From assembly GCA_014058105.1 (NCBI GenBank), contig JACGCM010001011.1, positions 2,237,501 to 2,301,500 of the forward strand: a DNA stretch of 64,000 nucleotides, read 5' to 3'. Numbering within the stretch: the stretch's first letter is position 1; each line of letters opens with the position of its first letter. This stretch comes from Kingdonia uniflora (Eukaryota; Streptophyta; Magnoliopsida; Ranunculales; Circaeasteraceae). A program made the position numbers and the translations under genes. Below are positions 33,937-46,531 of this stretch, piece by piece. The notes beneath the pieces are model-generated. The model worked only from the letters and a program-made list of their open reading frames with translations. It made no database searches and had not been told where the DNA came from.

Positions 33937-35493
33937 TATACAACATTGCTTACGACATATACATTATAATCTTTGGACTGCTTTACAACTTCTGTAATTT
34001 TTGCCTCAGCATAAGGTGTAAATTCTTTGTTTATATGCAAAGCTTCATCTATTCTTTAATAGAATAACTTCACCAATAAGATCCTTATTGATTCCAACAT
34101 AGCAAAAATAGGTAAGAACCTACAAAAGCAACATTAGTTAACAAATTTTGTTTTTTTGTCTAAATACTAGTCAAGAATTAAGCAAATGTAAATAATACCT
34201 CACTTTCAAAATCCACTGATTAAAGGTTTTAGCCATATTAGAAGTGACATGTCCATATGTCTCACCAATGAACTTTGATGTAATCCAAGCGTTTGGGTTA
34301 CTAGCTTTTATGCATTTAGCAGCTGATTTATTGCGCTCATCCAAATGGGTGAGAAGTTGGTTATATTCCTCATTCATGAAGGCCTTCGCAATTCGCCAAA
34401 AGTGAAACTTCATAATGTTCCTACCAAATTATTTTTGCATATTTTGTGCGAGATGCCATGAACATCTACCATGCCTATCCACAAGAAAGTATGTACTTAC
34501 TGCATTATCCAACCCGCAAAACCCGTCTGAGATAATAGTCATATGACTCCCTCCACAACCGGGAACATGCCATTATTTGTATCCACTCCAACTGTTCTAA
34601 GAACGAATCCCTTGTATCCTTACTTAATATGTGTACCATCGATGAAAATAAGTGGTCGACATCCCCTTTCAAACCCAACTACGGATGCCCTATAAGCAAT
34701 AAATAACCTATGAAAGCGCTTGCAACCCATCGAGATAGTGTTATTCACTCTACCACTAGGGTTAAACCGCTCTTGAAATTGAAAAGCAGTAATACTTCAC
34801 AAATTTGTCTGAGATAAAAAATTAATATAATTTGGAAGTATTTGATATGCACCAGCCTAAGACCCGTGAATAGGAGTTAAACATCTATCATTTGCTCTCC
34901 AAGTCGTCATGTACTTAATCACAAGGCTATATTGAGTTTTGATGAATGTTACGATTACCTTTGGTTTAAGCTTGGGATGTTCACGGATCATGTCAATTAC
35001 CTTGTTACTAACCCATTCTAATGCCACCATCTTGTTGCCCCTGGAATTTAATCCCGAGCATGTGTATTGGTCTATCAGTGTCCTAACAGCATATTAGTGG
35101 CCTGCTTGCTCCCAGCGTATATTACCCATGTGCAATTATCACCTTTACACTTAGCTCTAACACGCTTTTTGTCAGACTTAATGAATTTAATTTCAAATCC
35201 AACTCTTATAGTAGTATCAATCAACACACTGCAAAACTCATTTTTATCGTTGAACTCTTTGCCAAGTTTTACTGAAAAGGGTACCCTTACACGCTCAACA
35301 CTTTCAACACCTTTGATTGGAAATAATTCTTCACTTGCGCCACTATTTCTAGTGTATTCAGAAGGTGATCTTGAATGATATTCATCGTCGTTGGTTACAA
35401 AAAACATTTAGTAAATAATTGGTTTTGTATAAAACATTTTGGCTCGTGAAGTATATTTGTGAAGTAGCAAACCTCTCTGGTCCACCTTGTAAC

Positions 35494-35849
35494 TCATTTT
35501 CCATTAATCCACTTTGAGCCTCCATCTTCTATATGGTAAAGAACTCTATAGAAAATCAAAGGCAGAAAATCACACATACAATTTGTAACCTCATGAGTAC
35601 AATTGTATAAGAGTCTAAGGTCAGTTTGGTTCTTGAAAAAGAATGTTAAGAGGTGAATCTCACTATCAAGGCCTATTGCAATCAACTGCCTGCAGAAAGT
35701 TAATTTCTTTGGCAATCATTAGTCCTAGTTGTTGGCTTTCGAAATTACATTCATAATTTCAACTACGAATAAGCATGGGAATTGCAGTTGTAAGAAAAAT
35801 TTAGGTTCCTTAAATGCAAGTCAAACATCAAAAATAAGGCAAGATTGCT
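35494..35849 (-). other. Interval between MULE 2 and gypsy 3
   Basis: A 73-codon minus-strand segment (35715-35494) is open but shows no motif. It could be the N-terminal part of the MULE 2 gene. 35716-35849 is AT-rich; neither a MULE inverted repeat nor a gypsy 3' LTR could be recognised, so the join looks like an old truncation. Confidence 0.35.
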
Positions 35850-38300
35850 TTAAACAATGAAAAGGACGATGAAAGGACGCTGAGACATGAAAAAATCAAA
35901 CATCAAAAATAGTTTTCGGGGTAGGCCTCTCACGAATAGCTTTGACTTTGTCTTCGTCAACATAAATACCATCAGCAAAAATGACAAATCCCAAGAAAAT
36001 AAGTTTAGCTTGCATAAATGTACACTTCTTGAGTTGAATTTGTGAGAGGTACCTTGAAGTGTTTTAAATACTTGCCGAATATGGTGAAGATGTTCCTTCT
36101 CATCTTTGCTATAAATAAGAATATCATCGAAATAAACGACGACAAACTTGTTCATGAAAAGTTTTAAAACCTCATTCATAAGCCTCATAAACGTACTAGG
36201 GGAGTTAGACAAACCAAATGGCATAACAAGCCATTCTTTAGCTTTGAAAGCCGTTTTTCATTCATCTCCGGGACGGATTTGAATTTTGTGATAACCGCTT
36301 TTGAGACCAATTTTTGAACTGGAGAGCATATCTAACATATCATCAAGGCAAGGAATCAGAAAATGATAACGTCCATGATCTTGTTAATAACCTGACTATT
36401 AACACACATACGCAGAAAGCCTTCTTTCTTTGGAACTAGGAGTGCCGAAGCCACACACGGGCTCATTGATGGACGAATAAAGCCTTTAGAAAGTAGGTAT
36501 TCTACTTGCTTTTGCAAAATTACATGGTTTTTTTATGGTATACAGTAATGTGGTAAGTTTGTCAAGCTTGCACCCAAAACAAGATCGATGTGATGTCAAA
36601 TATCCCTCCTAGGAGGTAGAAAATCCGAAAACTCGGTAGGAAGAAAGCTAAAAAACTCATGTAAAAGGGCTTTAACTTCTTGAGCTATGCCATTAGGATT
36701 GGAGACATCACCTTTAAAAACAATAGCGAAACTATTTTCGGCCTCTTGAACATCTTTCTCCATATCATCAAAGAGCAATAAAAATGTTTTTGCAGTCAGA
36801 GGTGTTTTGGGCTTCATAGGAGTAAACATATACTTGAGACCACCTTTTGTAAATGTGTACATATTGTTACATCCCTTACTATCAACATTTAAATCAAACA
36901 ACCAAGGTCATCCAAGAAGAATATGACAAACATACATGTCAACAACATCGCACAAAATCTCCTCACCATATTTTCTAATAGTAAAAAGAATCTGACATTA
37001 ATTTGTAACCTTAGAAACATAAATATCCTTGATCCAATAAATAAGATAATGATCCAGATGCAAACTAAAAGCTAAACCAAGCTTCGGAACAACCGGCTTA
37101 AAAACAATATTTTCGCTCGAACCACCATCAATGATAAATTTGGCAAGTTTACCATTAGTCAAGCATTGGGAGCGCCATTAATCAAGCATTGGGAGAAAAA
37201 TATGTTATTGCATTGGGATATATCTCCTTGTTGTGCAAATAAAAGTTAACGAAAAACACAACATCATTCATCTTCTTCGTCACATCCATCGAGAACTTCT
37301 TCAATAATATTTGTTGATGACTCAAATAAAATCGGATCACAAAGGGCCAAAACGGATGGATACTCATGACCCTCACCATCAGGGATGACCTCCTTATCAT
37401 GACGTGTTAAATTAACAAGAGGTTTTGCATTGTTTCAAGATGGGCTAATATTTGATGCATAACCATGTTGGTTACAACGATAGCAATAATTTTGTTTAGG
37501 TTGGGCATAAGGGTCGGTAGGGTGTTCAAACATAGGTTTAGGGTCGGAGGGGTATTGACTAGGAGGGCGATTATGGCATTGCGGGAAACGGATGTGTGTG
37601 GTAGAGTTATGGGTTTGTGGAGAATTGTTTAAGTTGGATTAAAGGATATTTATAGGGGATGTGTTGGGTGTAAAACAGATAGTTTGAGGAGATGAGGATG
37701 ATGAACACACTCGGTATTGTGGTCGTCCATTATTTGAAAATAGTTTGGCTTTATAAAGAAATTGTTCCACTCGTTGAGCTAATTCAATAGCGATATCCAT
37801 AGAAGAGATATATGATATCGACATCTTTTCTTGAATCTCAAAGCGTAAACCTCCAACGAAGCGACAAAGTTTCTTGACCTCGTTTTTTGCTCATTCTATT
37901 ACGCGCTGATAAACGGAAAAAATCATCAAGATATTCGGCAACGGGGAGAGTACGTTGTTTTAAATTTTGAAGTTGTTTATAAAGAATTACTTCGTAATTA
38001 GAAGGTAAAAAACGACTTTGTAGATATTTCTTCATTTGTATCTAATCACGAATAGGTAATTTTCCATCTTTCCGATGAGCCTCGACAATACTATCCCACC
38101 AAGGGTTAGTACTACCCTTGAGGTCGTATGCTACGAGCAAAGTTTTCTTTTCCTCTAAAATATGTATGTAATCAAAAAAAAATCTCCACCGTAGAAAGCT
38201 AATCAAAAAAATCTTCGACATGAAGATGACCATTTAAGGCCGGAAGATCGATCTTCATCTTGTACTCAAATTAATGGAGTTATGCTTGATGAGGTGTAAG
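35850..38300 (-). pseudogene. gag-pol of gypsy 3, truncated in RT
   Basis: Gag segments carry W-D-S-I-V-E-A-H-R near 38095 and K-K-Y-L-Q-S-R-F-L-P-S-N-Y at 38035-38000. A CCHC-like C-Y-R-C-N-Q-H-G-Y lies near 37480. The pre-RT region includes F-S-D-F-L-P-P-R-R-D-I at about 36600. RT at 36224 onward reads [16 protein letters not shown] and V-Y-F-D-D-I-L-I-Y, so the catalytic Asp pair is intact. It continues to [12 protein letters not shown] near 35930 and then breaks. Frameshifts and stops occur throughout gag and protease. Confidence 0.82.
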
Positions 38301-39003
38301 ATATGGATCACGAATATATGAATCGAGAGTTCGTCCACGTATACCATCGACAAGAGCCATATCGTTCATAGATAATTCATAATCATGGCTTTTTTGCTGG
38401 GATTGGTAGCCGAGTGGGTAGTTTTGGTGGTTATTGGTCTTTTGTGGAGTGTGGTGGTATTATATAATTTCGTGTTTATAGTAGTGATTTGGGGAAGAGG
38501 CAAAAGAGATGAATTGGTGAGGGTTGCCTAGATCATTGTGGTCGTTTAGAGTTATATCAACATGGGTATTAGAAAATAATAGGTTTTTGGGTTGTGATGA
38601 TGTGTAAATAGTATTAGGGCTTTGATGGGTTGAGATGATTTGAGGTTGGTATTAGGTTGTTTTTGTTGGGGTTTTATGGGTGTTGGGGATGAGTATAAGG
38701 TCGGAATTTCGAGAAGCGAAGGGTGGGGTAGATATAGGTAAAGTTATGGATGGTGAAATAGGTATGGAAGTAATGGGGTAGAGGAGGGTGATAGCTTACT
38801 TACTTGCATAGTGAGATTGTTAATGGTTGCGGAGAGTTGTTGAACTTGTCGATTGGAAGCTTATATTTTATCTTCTAAACAATTAAGTTTTTTGGCAAAC
38901 TCTTCCCTCGTCACAAGGTTTCCAATATTTCTGTCTTGGCCACGGTCATCGTTTTTATTGTTTACAATCTTGGCACAGGCCTACGACTAAATCTAATACC
39001 ACT

Positions 39004-39296
39004 TAATATAGAACACGTAGCAGAAACGATTTGAATCGAGAAAATAAAAGAAATTGCAAGGAACAAATAATAAAGAGAGAATTTTTTTTGATCTTGATTT
39101 AATGCATCTCTCAATTATTACATGCCTATTTATAATAGAGCTAGAGGATTCCCATATTAGAAAGATCATATTATTTAGACCTAAGCTTAATCTAGAAGCA
39201 AAGAAAACTATCAAGAAAATAAAACCTAATAAATTTAAAAGTATGATAGTCCCCCATAGTTATAAATACTTCGATTTATTGTAGGACTTCAAAACA
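39004..39296 (-). repeat. Candidate 5' LTR of gypsy 3
   Basis: On the minus strand it starts TGTTTTGAAG at 39296, has a TATA box (TATTATAAATAGGC near 39135) and ends just before the primer-binding site. No second LTR exists to confirm the limits. Confidence 0.5.
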
Positions 39297-39344
39297 CCCT
39301 AGGAGCGGGATGAAATTAAAATCATCCAAGCCTTTGGGCTTAAT

Positions 39345-39999
39345 CATTTAAAGGCCATGCATCAAGAATTGGGTCGTGGAGAGAAAACATCGCCATAGAC
39401 TTGAAGTGGTGCGTGCCTTTATTTTTCAGGCATACCTACTTTTGCAATTTTGTGGTGAATGTGTCTCAACTTCTATTTATCTAATAAACAAAATGTCTTC
39501 TTCTGTGCTTTCGGGTAAATCGTCTCATGAATTACTTTTTAACTCTATGGAAAATTAGTCAAATTTACACACTTTTGGTTGTCTTTGTTATGCCCGTAAT
39601 CCTCATATTAAATATAAATTTGATCAACGTTCAAAGCCTGGTATTTTTGTAAGATACCCTTATTACCAAAAATGGTATCGTGTCTTTGATATTGATTCCG
39701 CAGCAATCTACACATCTCACAATATTAATTTTCATGAAGGAATTTCCTCTTTTTGTCATATGATTAAGCATGAATTTCCTTCACCTTATGTCACCCCATT
39801 TCCTATTGAAGATACATGTATATTTGAATTTGAATTTGAATTTTTACCTCCAAAGACTAGTCCTTGTGAAAGAAATGAAGATACCCATGTACCCACAATT
39901 TTCTCTACTCCACAACAAGACCTCATTACTGATTTGGGCCAAGGTAACCACCGTGTAATCAATGAACGAATTTATTCAACCTTTCGCATTGTATCATAG
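39345..39999 (+). pseudogene. Copia 3 integrase C-terminal half
   Basis: The plus strand reads V-V-E-R-K-H-R-H-R-L-E-V near 39375, then C-G-E-C-V, Y-L-I-N-K-M, L-S-G-K-S-S-H-E-L, F-G-C-L-C-Y-A and F-D-Q-R-S-K-P-G-I-F-V near 39640, the standard copia integrase core and chromodomain-like tail. A poorly conserved spacer follows. It stops matching at about 39990-40000. The expected RT start reappears at 45228 after a Tat-like element. Upstream gag and protease are absent. A TAG at about 39556 and other changes show decay. Confidence 0.8.
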
Positions 40000-40427
40000 C
40001 TCAATGAACTTCTAGATTTGGGCAAACCTAAGTATCCAGTCAACCCTTTGACCCGACTGATACTTGGGGGCGACCTTAAAAATTTTCAAAGTTTCAATTT
40101 GGGCAAACCTGGGTGGTATGAATAGTCTACATACTGAACAGTCGGGGGTGACATCGGGCCGACCACGTCTTGCTTCGTTCAGGATTGAACCCGCGGATAG
40201 AAATACCCGGTGGTGACCTCGAAACTTAATGAACTACTTCATTTGGGAAAACCTCGAAGCTTCAACCAACTCAACCCTTCGGTCAAGCAGAATATCAACA
40301 TACACCAAGAAGTTCAAATAAAATACTAAAGCATCATTTACACCACAATCACACAAAAAAAGATTTTCTTACAACACCTTACCCACAACAGCCAACTTAA
40401 CCAAGTTTTCTAGATACTCATAACAGC

Positions 40428-42446
40428 TTACACGAGGGGATTACCTTGGCCCTCCTCATGAACAAGAATTCTAGTGGTACCAGGAGTCTCCCTAATAGGC
40501 GGGACTTCCTTGTTCCCTACACTGACCACCACGACAACAGGAACTGGTTCCATCCCCTTAGCTTCTACCAAACCCTTGACACCCGGACTGGACAACTCAT
40601 CTGAAGGGTAGCGTTCGAAGGTGTCCGGATCATAGCTCAACTCATCTATCAATTACTTCAAAGACGAAGTCACATTGCACTCCTGGTCGAAGTTTGTCTG
40701 GAACCGCGCATGATTCTCTCTCAGCTTCACCTCTAGCCCTGCCACCTTCGCCTCACACCACTCGACCACAACCAGGTTCTCCTTGGCCGTATCAGCACGA
40801 GCATTAAATATTTCCCGCTCTAGTTTGGCGACTCGGGTGTTCAGCGACTTGATGGTTCCCTTCACGAGCTTCTCTCTATTAACTGACTCTTTCAATATCT
40901 CCCCAGACACTTTCTGAGCCTTCTTAAAAGAAATCAGCCAAGCATACATCTGCACAATAACAAACACTTCACCTATTTAGCAAGTTTATCAAATCAAATG
41001 TATTTCCTAGTCAACAATAACATATATCTGGCGCCACACCATCTCTGTCCGACGCCCTGCTTCATCCGGATTTGAGGTACACAAGTACATCATCGACTTG
41101 GCCGTAACTCGAGCAGCATCCTCTTGTTTAGCCGTAAGTGGTCTAGCCTTGGCTAAGCTAGAGCCTTCTTCCATCTGATCATGCGACCTCTTTTGTGGTA
41201 TCATCCTCATCACCTGAACACTAAACCCATCACCAACGTTTTTTCCCTTACCCGTTTGCGCCGGTTGTACTCCCTCTTGGGAGATCAAGCCCCGCCTCCT
41301 TGGCTCGGCCGCCACCGCTGCAACCCAACAATGAGTCCTCGGGACGAAGGCAGACCTTGGCCTCCTCAAGTTGTTATAATCCATCTCACTTACCACTTCG
41401 GGAGGGGTAGCCTTTTTTTTCCTCTTCGAAGGTCCAGCTGTGGTCGAAGGTCCTTTAAGCAGCGTATCCATTTTCTTCTGCCTCTTCCTCAATATCTTCA
41501 GCCTTCAAAGACTTTGTTTATTCGCTTGTCGATCAGATCATCCAGGTAATATCGAGGATTTAGCAGCACTCTAGTCTCAGGATCTGTAATAAACACATAT
41601 TCAAGTTCAATCAATGGCTGAAGCAACGCAATACAAGATACTCGAACATACACTTACTAGCAATGAACAACCTATGGGTCATAGCAAGATCTACTTCATC
41701 ATCTACATATTCGAAACAACTCTTCACCACTGTTAAGTCCTTATCCCGCCCACGACTAGCCGAGCAAAGGTCAAACAACCAAGGCTTCTCCGGATGACAC
41801 TAAATGTGATACATTCCTACCTTCTTATTCACCTTCTTCGAGTAGAACAACACCACGTCGACCCATTCGATCACAGGCCTCCCTTCCCATCCCAGATCAC
41901 TATTTAAGCCCTCATCATTTCATTGAAGTTTCTATTCATTTGACACGGTGCCATATCCCAAAAATTCAGCACCTCTTTCAACAATCGTCGAAGCGGCAAC
42001 TACATTCCCAGTAAAATTTGCCCCCTGAATGCCATCATTCCTTTACTGGGTACGTCCATAAAAAAACACTGACCCACATGACACCAGAACAATACCTTTC
42101 CCCACTTGTTCGTGCGATGAGACATGAATCGACTAAGCCTAGCTTGTTCATGCGATGAGACATCTCCTACAAAAGTGCCCTCGTCGCCCGTCTCTTTGCC
42201 ACTTCCCTCATTCTCACTCTCGCCCTCCTCCTCCCTCTTCCCATCCTCCCCTACATTCCCCGTATGATTTACCTTACCTTCTTCCTCCTCTTCCTCCTCT
42301 TCGTCACTTTCCCCAACTACCGGAGCTTTCTGTTGACTTTGCCGCACCGCCCTAACTTCGGGTACCATTACTGCCAGAGGCACATCGTCTATAATATACA
42401 ACTCTTCGAGGTTACTACTCCTCTCGACCAGATATGCTCGGTTCAT
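40428..42446 (-). pseudogene. Antisense ORF (aORF) of the second Tat-like element
   Basis: Minus-strand segments in order: 42446-42000 (Glu-rich, a run of 7-8 E, then V-L-F-W-C-H-V-G-Q); 41492-41007 (Lys/Arg-rich start, then W-V-A-A-V-A-A-E-P-R and a K-R-S-H-D stretch); 40967-40653 (coiled-coil-like, L-N-T-R-V-A-K-L-E-R-E-I); 40652-40428 (acidic, Pro/Val-rich tail). The architecture parallels 807-2894. No enzyme motif is recognisable. It runs opposite to the retrotransposon's own coding strand, so it would need its own promoter, perhaps in or near the 3' LTR. Stops between segments may be introns or decay. Confidence 0.6.
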
Positions 42447-43883
42447 TTGTCACATCATCATCCTCATCTATCAATCTCATCCTTGAAGCCTCGCGGGTAT
42501 GCATAATACCCTACAGAAGAAGAGGGGAAAAGATTAGCTCAAAATATTTGAGTTAAAACCCTCGAGTCCATACAGATACTACCAAAAGCAGCTCACTATT
42601 TCTCATCGGCCATATTGCAGCCAGCCTCGACGACTGTCATACCCAATCAGCTGCCCATTATTCTACCCAAATATCCAGTACCACCTCGAAGTCCACCTTC
42701 ATATGCTTTTCTTCGCCCACTACTTCAACTAACCACCACCTCCACCATCAATGGCAAACCCCCATTTTTCCTTTAACCCATAAAAAACACCGTAAATAAA
42801 ACACACAGAAAGAAGACCAGAAGACCTACCTGTAATGAAGAAAGCAACACTGGAGCAGCAAGATTCTACTTCAACACTGGAGCAGAAAAACAATGGCAGC
42901 TTCCTTTTTTCTTTTTTCTTTAGAGCAAATGGCAATAATAGGGTAAGACAAAACTGGTTTTTTTCTCACTCCTTTTAAGTACGCACACCTTCAACCGCCT
43001 CGCTTTCCCCACAATGCCATAATTACCCCACTAATCCACTCTCTTATCTCTCTCACTTCATCCCATATTTTTATATAACCGTTAGTCTTTTACATAAATA
43101 CCCCTGCTCCTACGAGCGTGTGACAGCCACGCATTTACACCCTCCCAATTTTATGATTACCCGTCGACCCTTCAAATCTTCCCCATAATCCCAAATATCC
43201 TTAATTTTTCCCCTTCAACCCTTCGACTCTTCTCCATAATTTCAAATACTTCCAATTTCATATTCACCCTTCAACACTTCGACTTTTCCTACCCAGAATC
43301 GTCGACGATAAACTTCTAACAACACGTCATAACATACCTCTCCCCACACGCAGAACTCACCTAACCTACCACGTGGCAACCAAATCATCTCCATATCCCA
43401 CATGTCATGATTACTATCTGCCGAGCACACTGCTCAAGGCACGATGTCCCATCAGACGAAGAAAAATAAGCAATGTCCCCACACAAGGACAAACTAAAAA
43501 ATGAACCCTCGTGCCATTCATACCAAAAAGATATCATTTATACCTCTTCTCTGATCTCTCGAACCATCATGCTACTATTGACCTAATCCATATCGTCGAA
43601 CATTTTTCACCCTCGACTATGGCACAATAGAATTTAATTTCTGCCATAGCCTTCGATCGAGAATTATCATAACCGAGTTTCTTCCAGTATTTTCACATCA
43701 AACATGATTTTTATTCCTCTCTGCTCTAATAGCCACGCCTATTTTATCACCGAACACATTTTTTCCAATAAACTTCGACTACCAACTACAATAATCTTTA
43801 CTCGAACAAGCACAAAAAAGGGGGAAATACCCCTATTTATTTTATAAAAAAAAACATGAATAACAACAACAACAACACAAACT

Positions 43884-44129
43884 CTACACCCTCGCCCTAC
43901 TTGCAAACCGGGCAATTCTTCCAGTACCACGAGCACTTCTTTCCCCCCCACCCTCTGCCTTCACCAGTCCTCTTGCCAGCTCCCACAACGAGGTATACCA
44001 TTCTATAACACTCCGACGGTGATGCTGGAGCATCCACCACCAGAAGGTGAATAATTCTTTATCCTCCCATTCACGTCTGGTCAGTTCTTCCCGGTACAGA
44101 TCTACTAGGCCAGGCAGTGGCGCCCCCAT
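43884..44129 (-). pseudogene. Second antisense ORF of the second Tat-like element
   Basis: An 81-codon minus-strand frame starts M-G-A-P-L-P-G-L-V-D-L-Y. It is W-rich (F-T-F-W-W-W-M-L-Q, W-Y-T-S-L-W-E-L) and ends Arg-rich. It occupies the same place relative to the LTR as 4332-5513 in the other Tat-like copy. The conserved position is the main support; no domain is known to me. The surrounding 42507-43883 has only shadow ORFs. Confidence 0.4.
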
Positions 44130-44489
44130 ATCTCTTCATCCATAGAACATCTGCGACAACTCTATACTTTGCCTCTAACCAAGATCTTTGTCCCTTCTAA
44201 CTGTTCTTTGTAACGAGTCTTCATGATGGGCAAGGAATACAGTGCAGAGCGAAGGAGAAGAAGACAAACATAACTTAAAGCGAACCCACCCCTCAAACCC
44301 CTATTTATACCATGATTAAGGTAGCGTTAATGACTCCTTAATCATCTTAACCACCATTACTCACCATTAATACCCTCGGAACTCGCACATTCACACCAGT
44401 CAATTATACAACTTCCTAAATGCATAACAACTTTTCTCTGCACGCGCCCTCTACAACAATTTTCGAGACCCCGGCTGAGAGGGGGAGAA

Positions 44490-45222
44490 TGTAGTAGCCT
44501 ACTTGCAGCCTTTCAAGACTAACCGAATACTCGAATGCTACATTGAAGCCTACCAAAGACTCAAATCCCAAGGAACCCAAAAAATAGCCAAAGGCATATG
44601 TCCTACCCGAAGCCTTCCAAGACTAGCTAAACACTAGAAGGCCACATCAAAGCCTACCGAAGCCTCGTAGACCAGAGATCTCATACGTAAACCAAAGCCT
44701 ACGGCAAACCAACAATCGAATATAAACAAAGCTTTGCCCATACCATTATATAGTCAAAGGTAGATAACTCAGTAGATAAATTAGCCGACAATACGGTAGA
44801 CAGGCCGGCAAACAACTACAGTGGCAGAACTGACCTTCCGTACGGGACAACTACCCCAAAAGGATATACATATAATATAACCTCTCTATGGTGACTTATC
44901 CTTTTCTATCTCCTATAAATAGGGGAGGGGAGCCATCATAAGAAGGTTAGAAGAACTCAGCCCAAACATCCCCATAAGATTAGAAACCTTCAAGCATATT
45001 TGAGCTCCTACCAATCCGAACTATAATCTCATTTATATATTCAATTCCCCTTTCAAATCCTTGCTAGAGATTGTGGTGAATCCTATTTCTTGGACTCCAC
45101 GCAAGTGCATCCACATAGTGTAATCTCATATTGCTAGTAGACTTTCTTGTAAACCTTTTATAACGAACTTAATCCCACGGTGTAAGAGCGTGAACTTCCC
45201 TTTACGAGATTACGCCCCTACA
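44490..45222 (+). repeat. 3' LTR of the second Tat-like element
   Basis: It starts TGTAGTAGCC right after the polypurine tract and ends CGCCCCTACA, giving a perfect TGTAG/CTACA terminal pair. A TATA-like CTATAAATAGGGG lies at 44921-44933. Copia RT sequence resumes directly after 45222. Confidence 0.8.
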
Positions 45223-45227
45223 GCCTC

Positions 45228-46524
45228 GATTATCACGACACCTTCACCCCCGTTTCCAAGCTTGTGGCCGTTAGAGCTCTTATATCTCTTGATGCAATCA
45301 AAAGGATGTCCTTACACCAAATGGATGTTAATAATGCCTACTAGCAACTTGGATGAAGAAGTATACATGAAATTGTCTCCTGGTTTTACTCGACAGGGGG
45401 TGACTCGGGTATGCCGCCTTCATAAGTCCATATACGGCTTAAAAGCAAGCATCTTGCCAATGGTTTGCTAAGCTATCTTCTGTTCTTTTGCACACCGGAT
45501 TTTCTCAATCCAAGGCTGACTACTCCCATTTTATACTTCGTAAAGGTACTACTGCCACTTATGTATTTGTTTATGTTGATGACATAATTGTTTCAGGCAA
45601 TGATGATTATGAAATTAAACATGTTCAACATTTTTTGGAGAAGAATATTTTTATTAAAGATCTTGGTCGCCTAAAATATTTTTTGGGAATTGAAGTGACG
45701 CGTTCATTGAAGGGTATTTTTCTTTTGCCACAAAAATATAGCTTGACATCCTATAAGATATGGCCTTTCTTGGTGGCTGAATTTTTCCATTCTCAATGGA
45801 ACAATACCTTCGTTTATCACCGAAAGATGGTACTCTACTACCAGATCCTACCTCATATTGGCGTCTGGTGGGGCGCTTCATTTATTTTACTATTACAACG
45901 CCAGACATAAATTATGCAGTCCATGTCTTAAGCCAATTTATGCACTCTCCGTGAAGTGCACATTTGGATGCTTCTCACCATTTGGTGCGATATTTAAAAG
46001 GTTCAGTTGGCAAGGGGATATTTTTGTTCTTCTTCTAGTACACTTTTATTACGCGGAATGATTCAGATTGGGTAGGATGTCCCCATACCCGCCTAACTAC
46101 CACAGGATATTGCATTTTTCTAGGTTCAAACCTCATCTCTTGGAAGACAAAGAAACAAAGTACAGTTAAACGGTCTTCTGCTGAAACTGAATATAGATCT
46201 ATGGCTACTTTAGCCTCCAAATTGCAGTGGTTACATTATCCTTTTGCTGATCTTTGTTTTACTAATCTTTCTTCTATTGCTTTTTATTGTGATAATCATG
46301 CAGCTTTACTTATCGCGAATAATCCAGTTATCCATGAACGGACGAAACACATTGAAATTGACTGCCATTTTGTTCGTGAGAAGATCCAATCCAAGCTTAT
46401 TCAACCTCATTTTGTGCCTTCATCTGCTCAACTTGCATTTATTCTTACTAAACCGTTAGAGAAAGATGTTTTTCATTCCTTAATTTCCAGCTTGGGCGTT
46501 ATTTACATACACGCACCACCTTGA
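45228..46524 (+). pseudogene. Copia 3 RT and RNase H
   Basis: RT starts D-Y-H-D-T-F-T-P-V at about 45229 and continues H-Q-M-D-V-N-N-A near 45320 and L-D-E-E-V-Y-M-K-L at 45352. The catalytic box V-Y-V-D-D-I-I-V-S lies near 45570-45600 (both Asp present), with Y-F-L-G-I-E-V near 45680. RNase H has C-D-N-H-A-A near 46288 and H-I-E-I-D-C-H-F-V-R-E-K near 46350. At least four frameshifts occur (near 45300, 45460, 45760, 45950). The Q-A-S motif is broken at the second frameshift. It ends beside a polypurine tract TTGAGGGGGAGT at 46521. Confidence 0.85.
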
Positions 46525-46531
46525 GGGGGAG

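Larger units (their letters stand above)
22967..35407 (-). pseudogene. MULE 2 transposase gene, split by two DNA transposons
   Basis: Read on the minus strand, the N-terminal MuDR domain is at about 35407-35080 (F-E-I-K-F-I-K-S-D, then A-K-C-K-G-D-N-C-T-W-V-I). The core at 34720-34199 has F-I-D-G-T-H-I-K (first Asp, followed by a stop), I-I-S-D-G (second Asp) and T-S-N-M-A-K-T-F-N, where Lys replaces the usual Glu of E-S-F-N. A 79-bp intron (34120-34198, GT...AG) precedes K-I-T-E-V-V-K at about 34005. The frame then crosses a hAT element and resumes V-V-Y-E-V-G-D-T-N-N-W (30408-30355). It crosses a CACTA-like element and resumes S-C-S-H-A (SWIM end) at 23279. It ends in a CCHC knuckle (C-S-I-C-K-E-S-G-H-T-K-K-R-C) and a TAA at 22967. 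Confidence 0.85.
35850..39296 (-). mobile_element. Ty3/gypsy element 3, 5' portion only
   Basis: Read on the minus strand: a candidate LTR (39296-39004), a primer-binding site like initiator-Met tRNA (TGGTATTAGAT at 39001-38991), gag (about 38300-37430), protease region (37180-36900), and RT truncated at about 35860. The order gag-protease-RT and the RT motifs are Ty3/gypsy. RNase H, integrase and the 3' LTR are missing. The 5' end abuts copia 3 integrase sequence. Confidence 0.8.
40000..45222 (+). mobile_element. Tat-like Ty3/gypsy element, 3' part, inserted in copia 3
   Basis: From about 40000 come a spacer with three imperfect TTTGGGCAAACCT repeats, minus-strand antisense ORF remnants (40428-44129), a polypurine tract (GAGAGGGGGAGA, 44477-44488) and an LTR 44490-45222. 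This is the same arrangement as at 1-6210. gag-pol and the 5' LTR are missing, and GCCTC at 45223-45227 has no partner at the left join. A deletion therefore accompanied or followed insertion. Confidence 0.7.
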
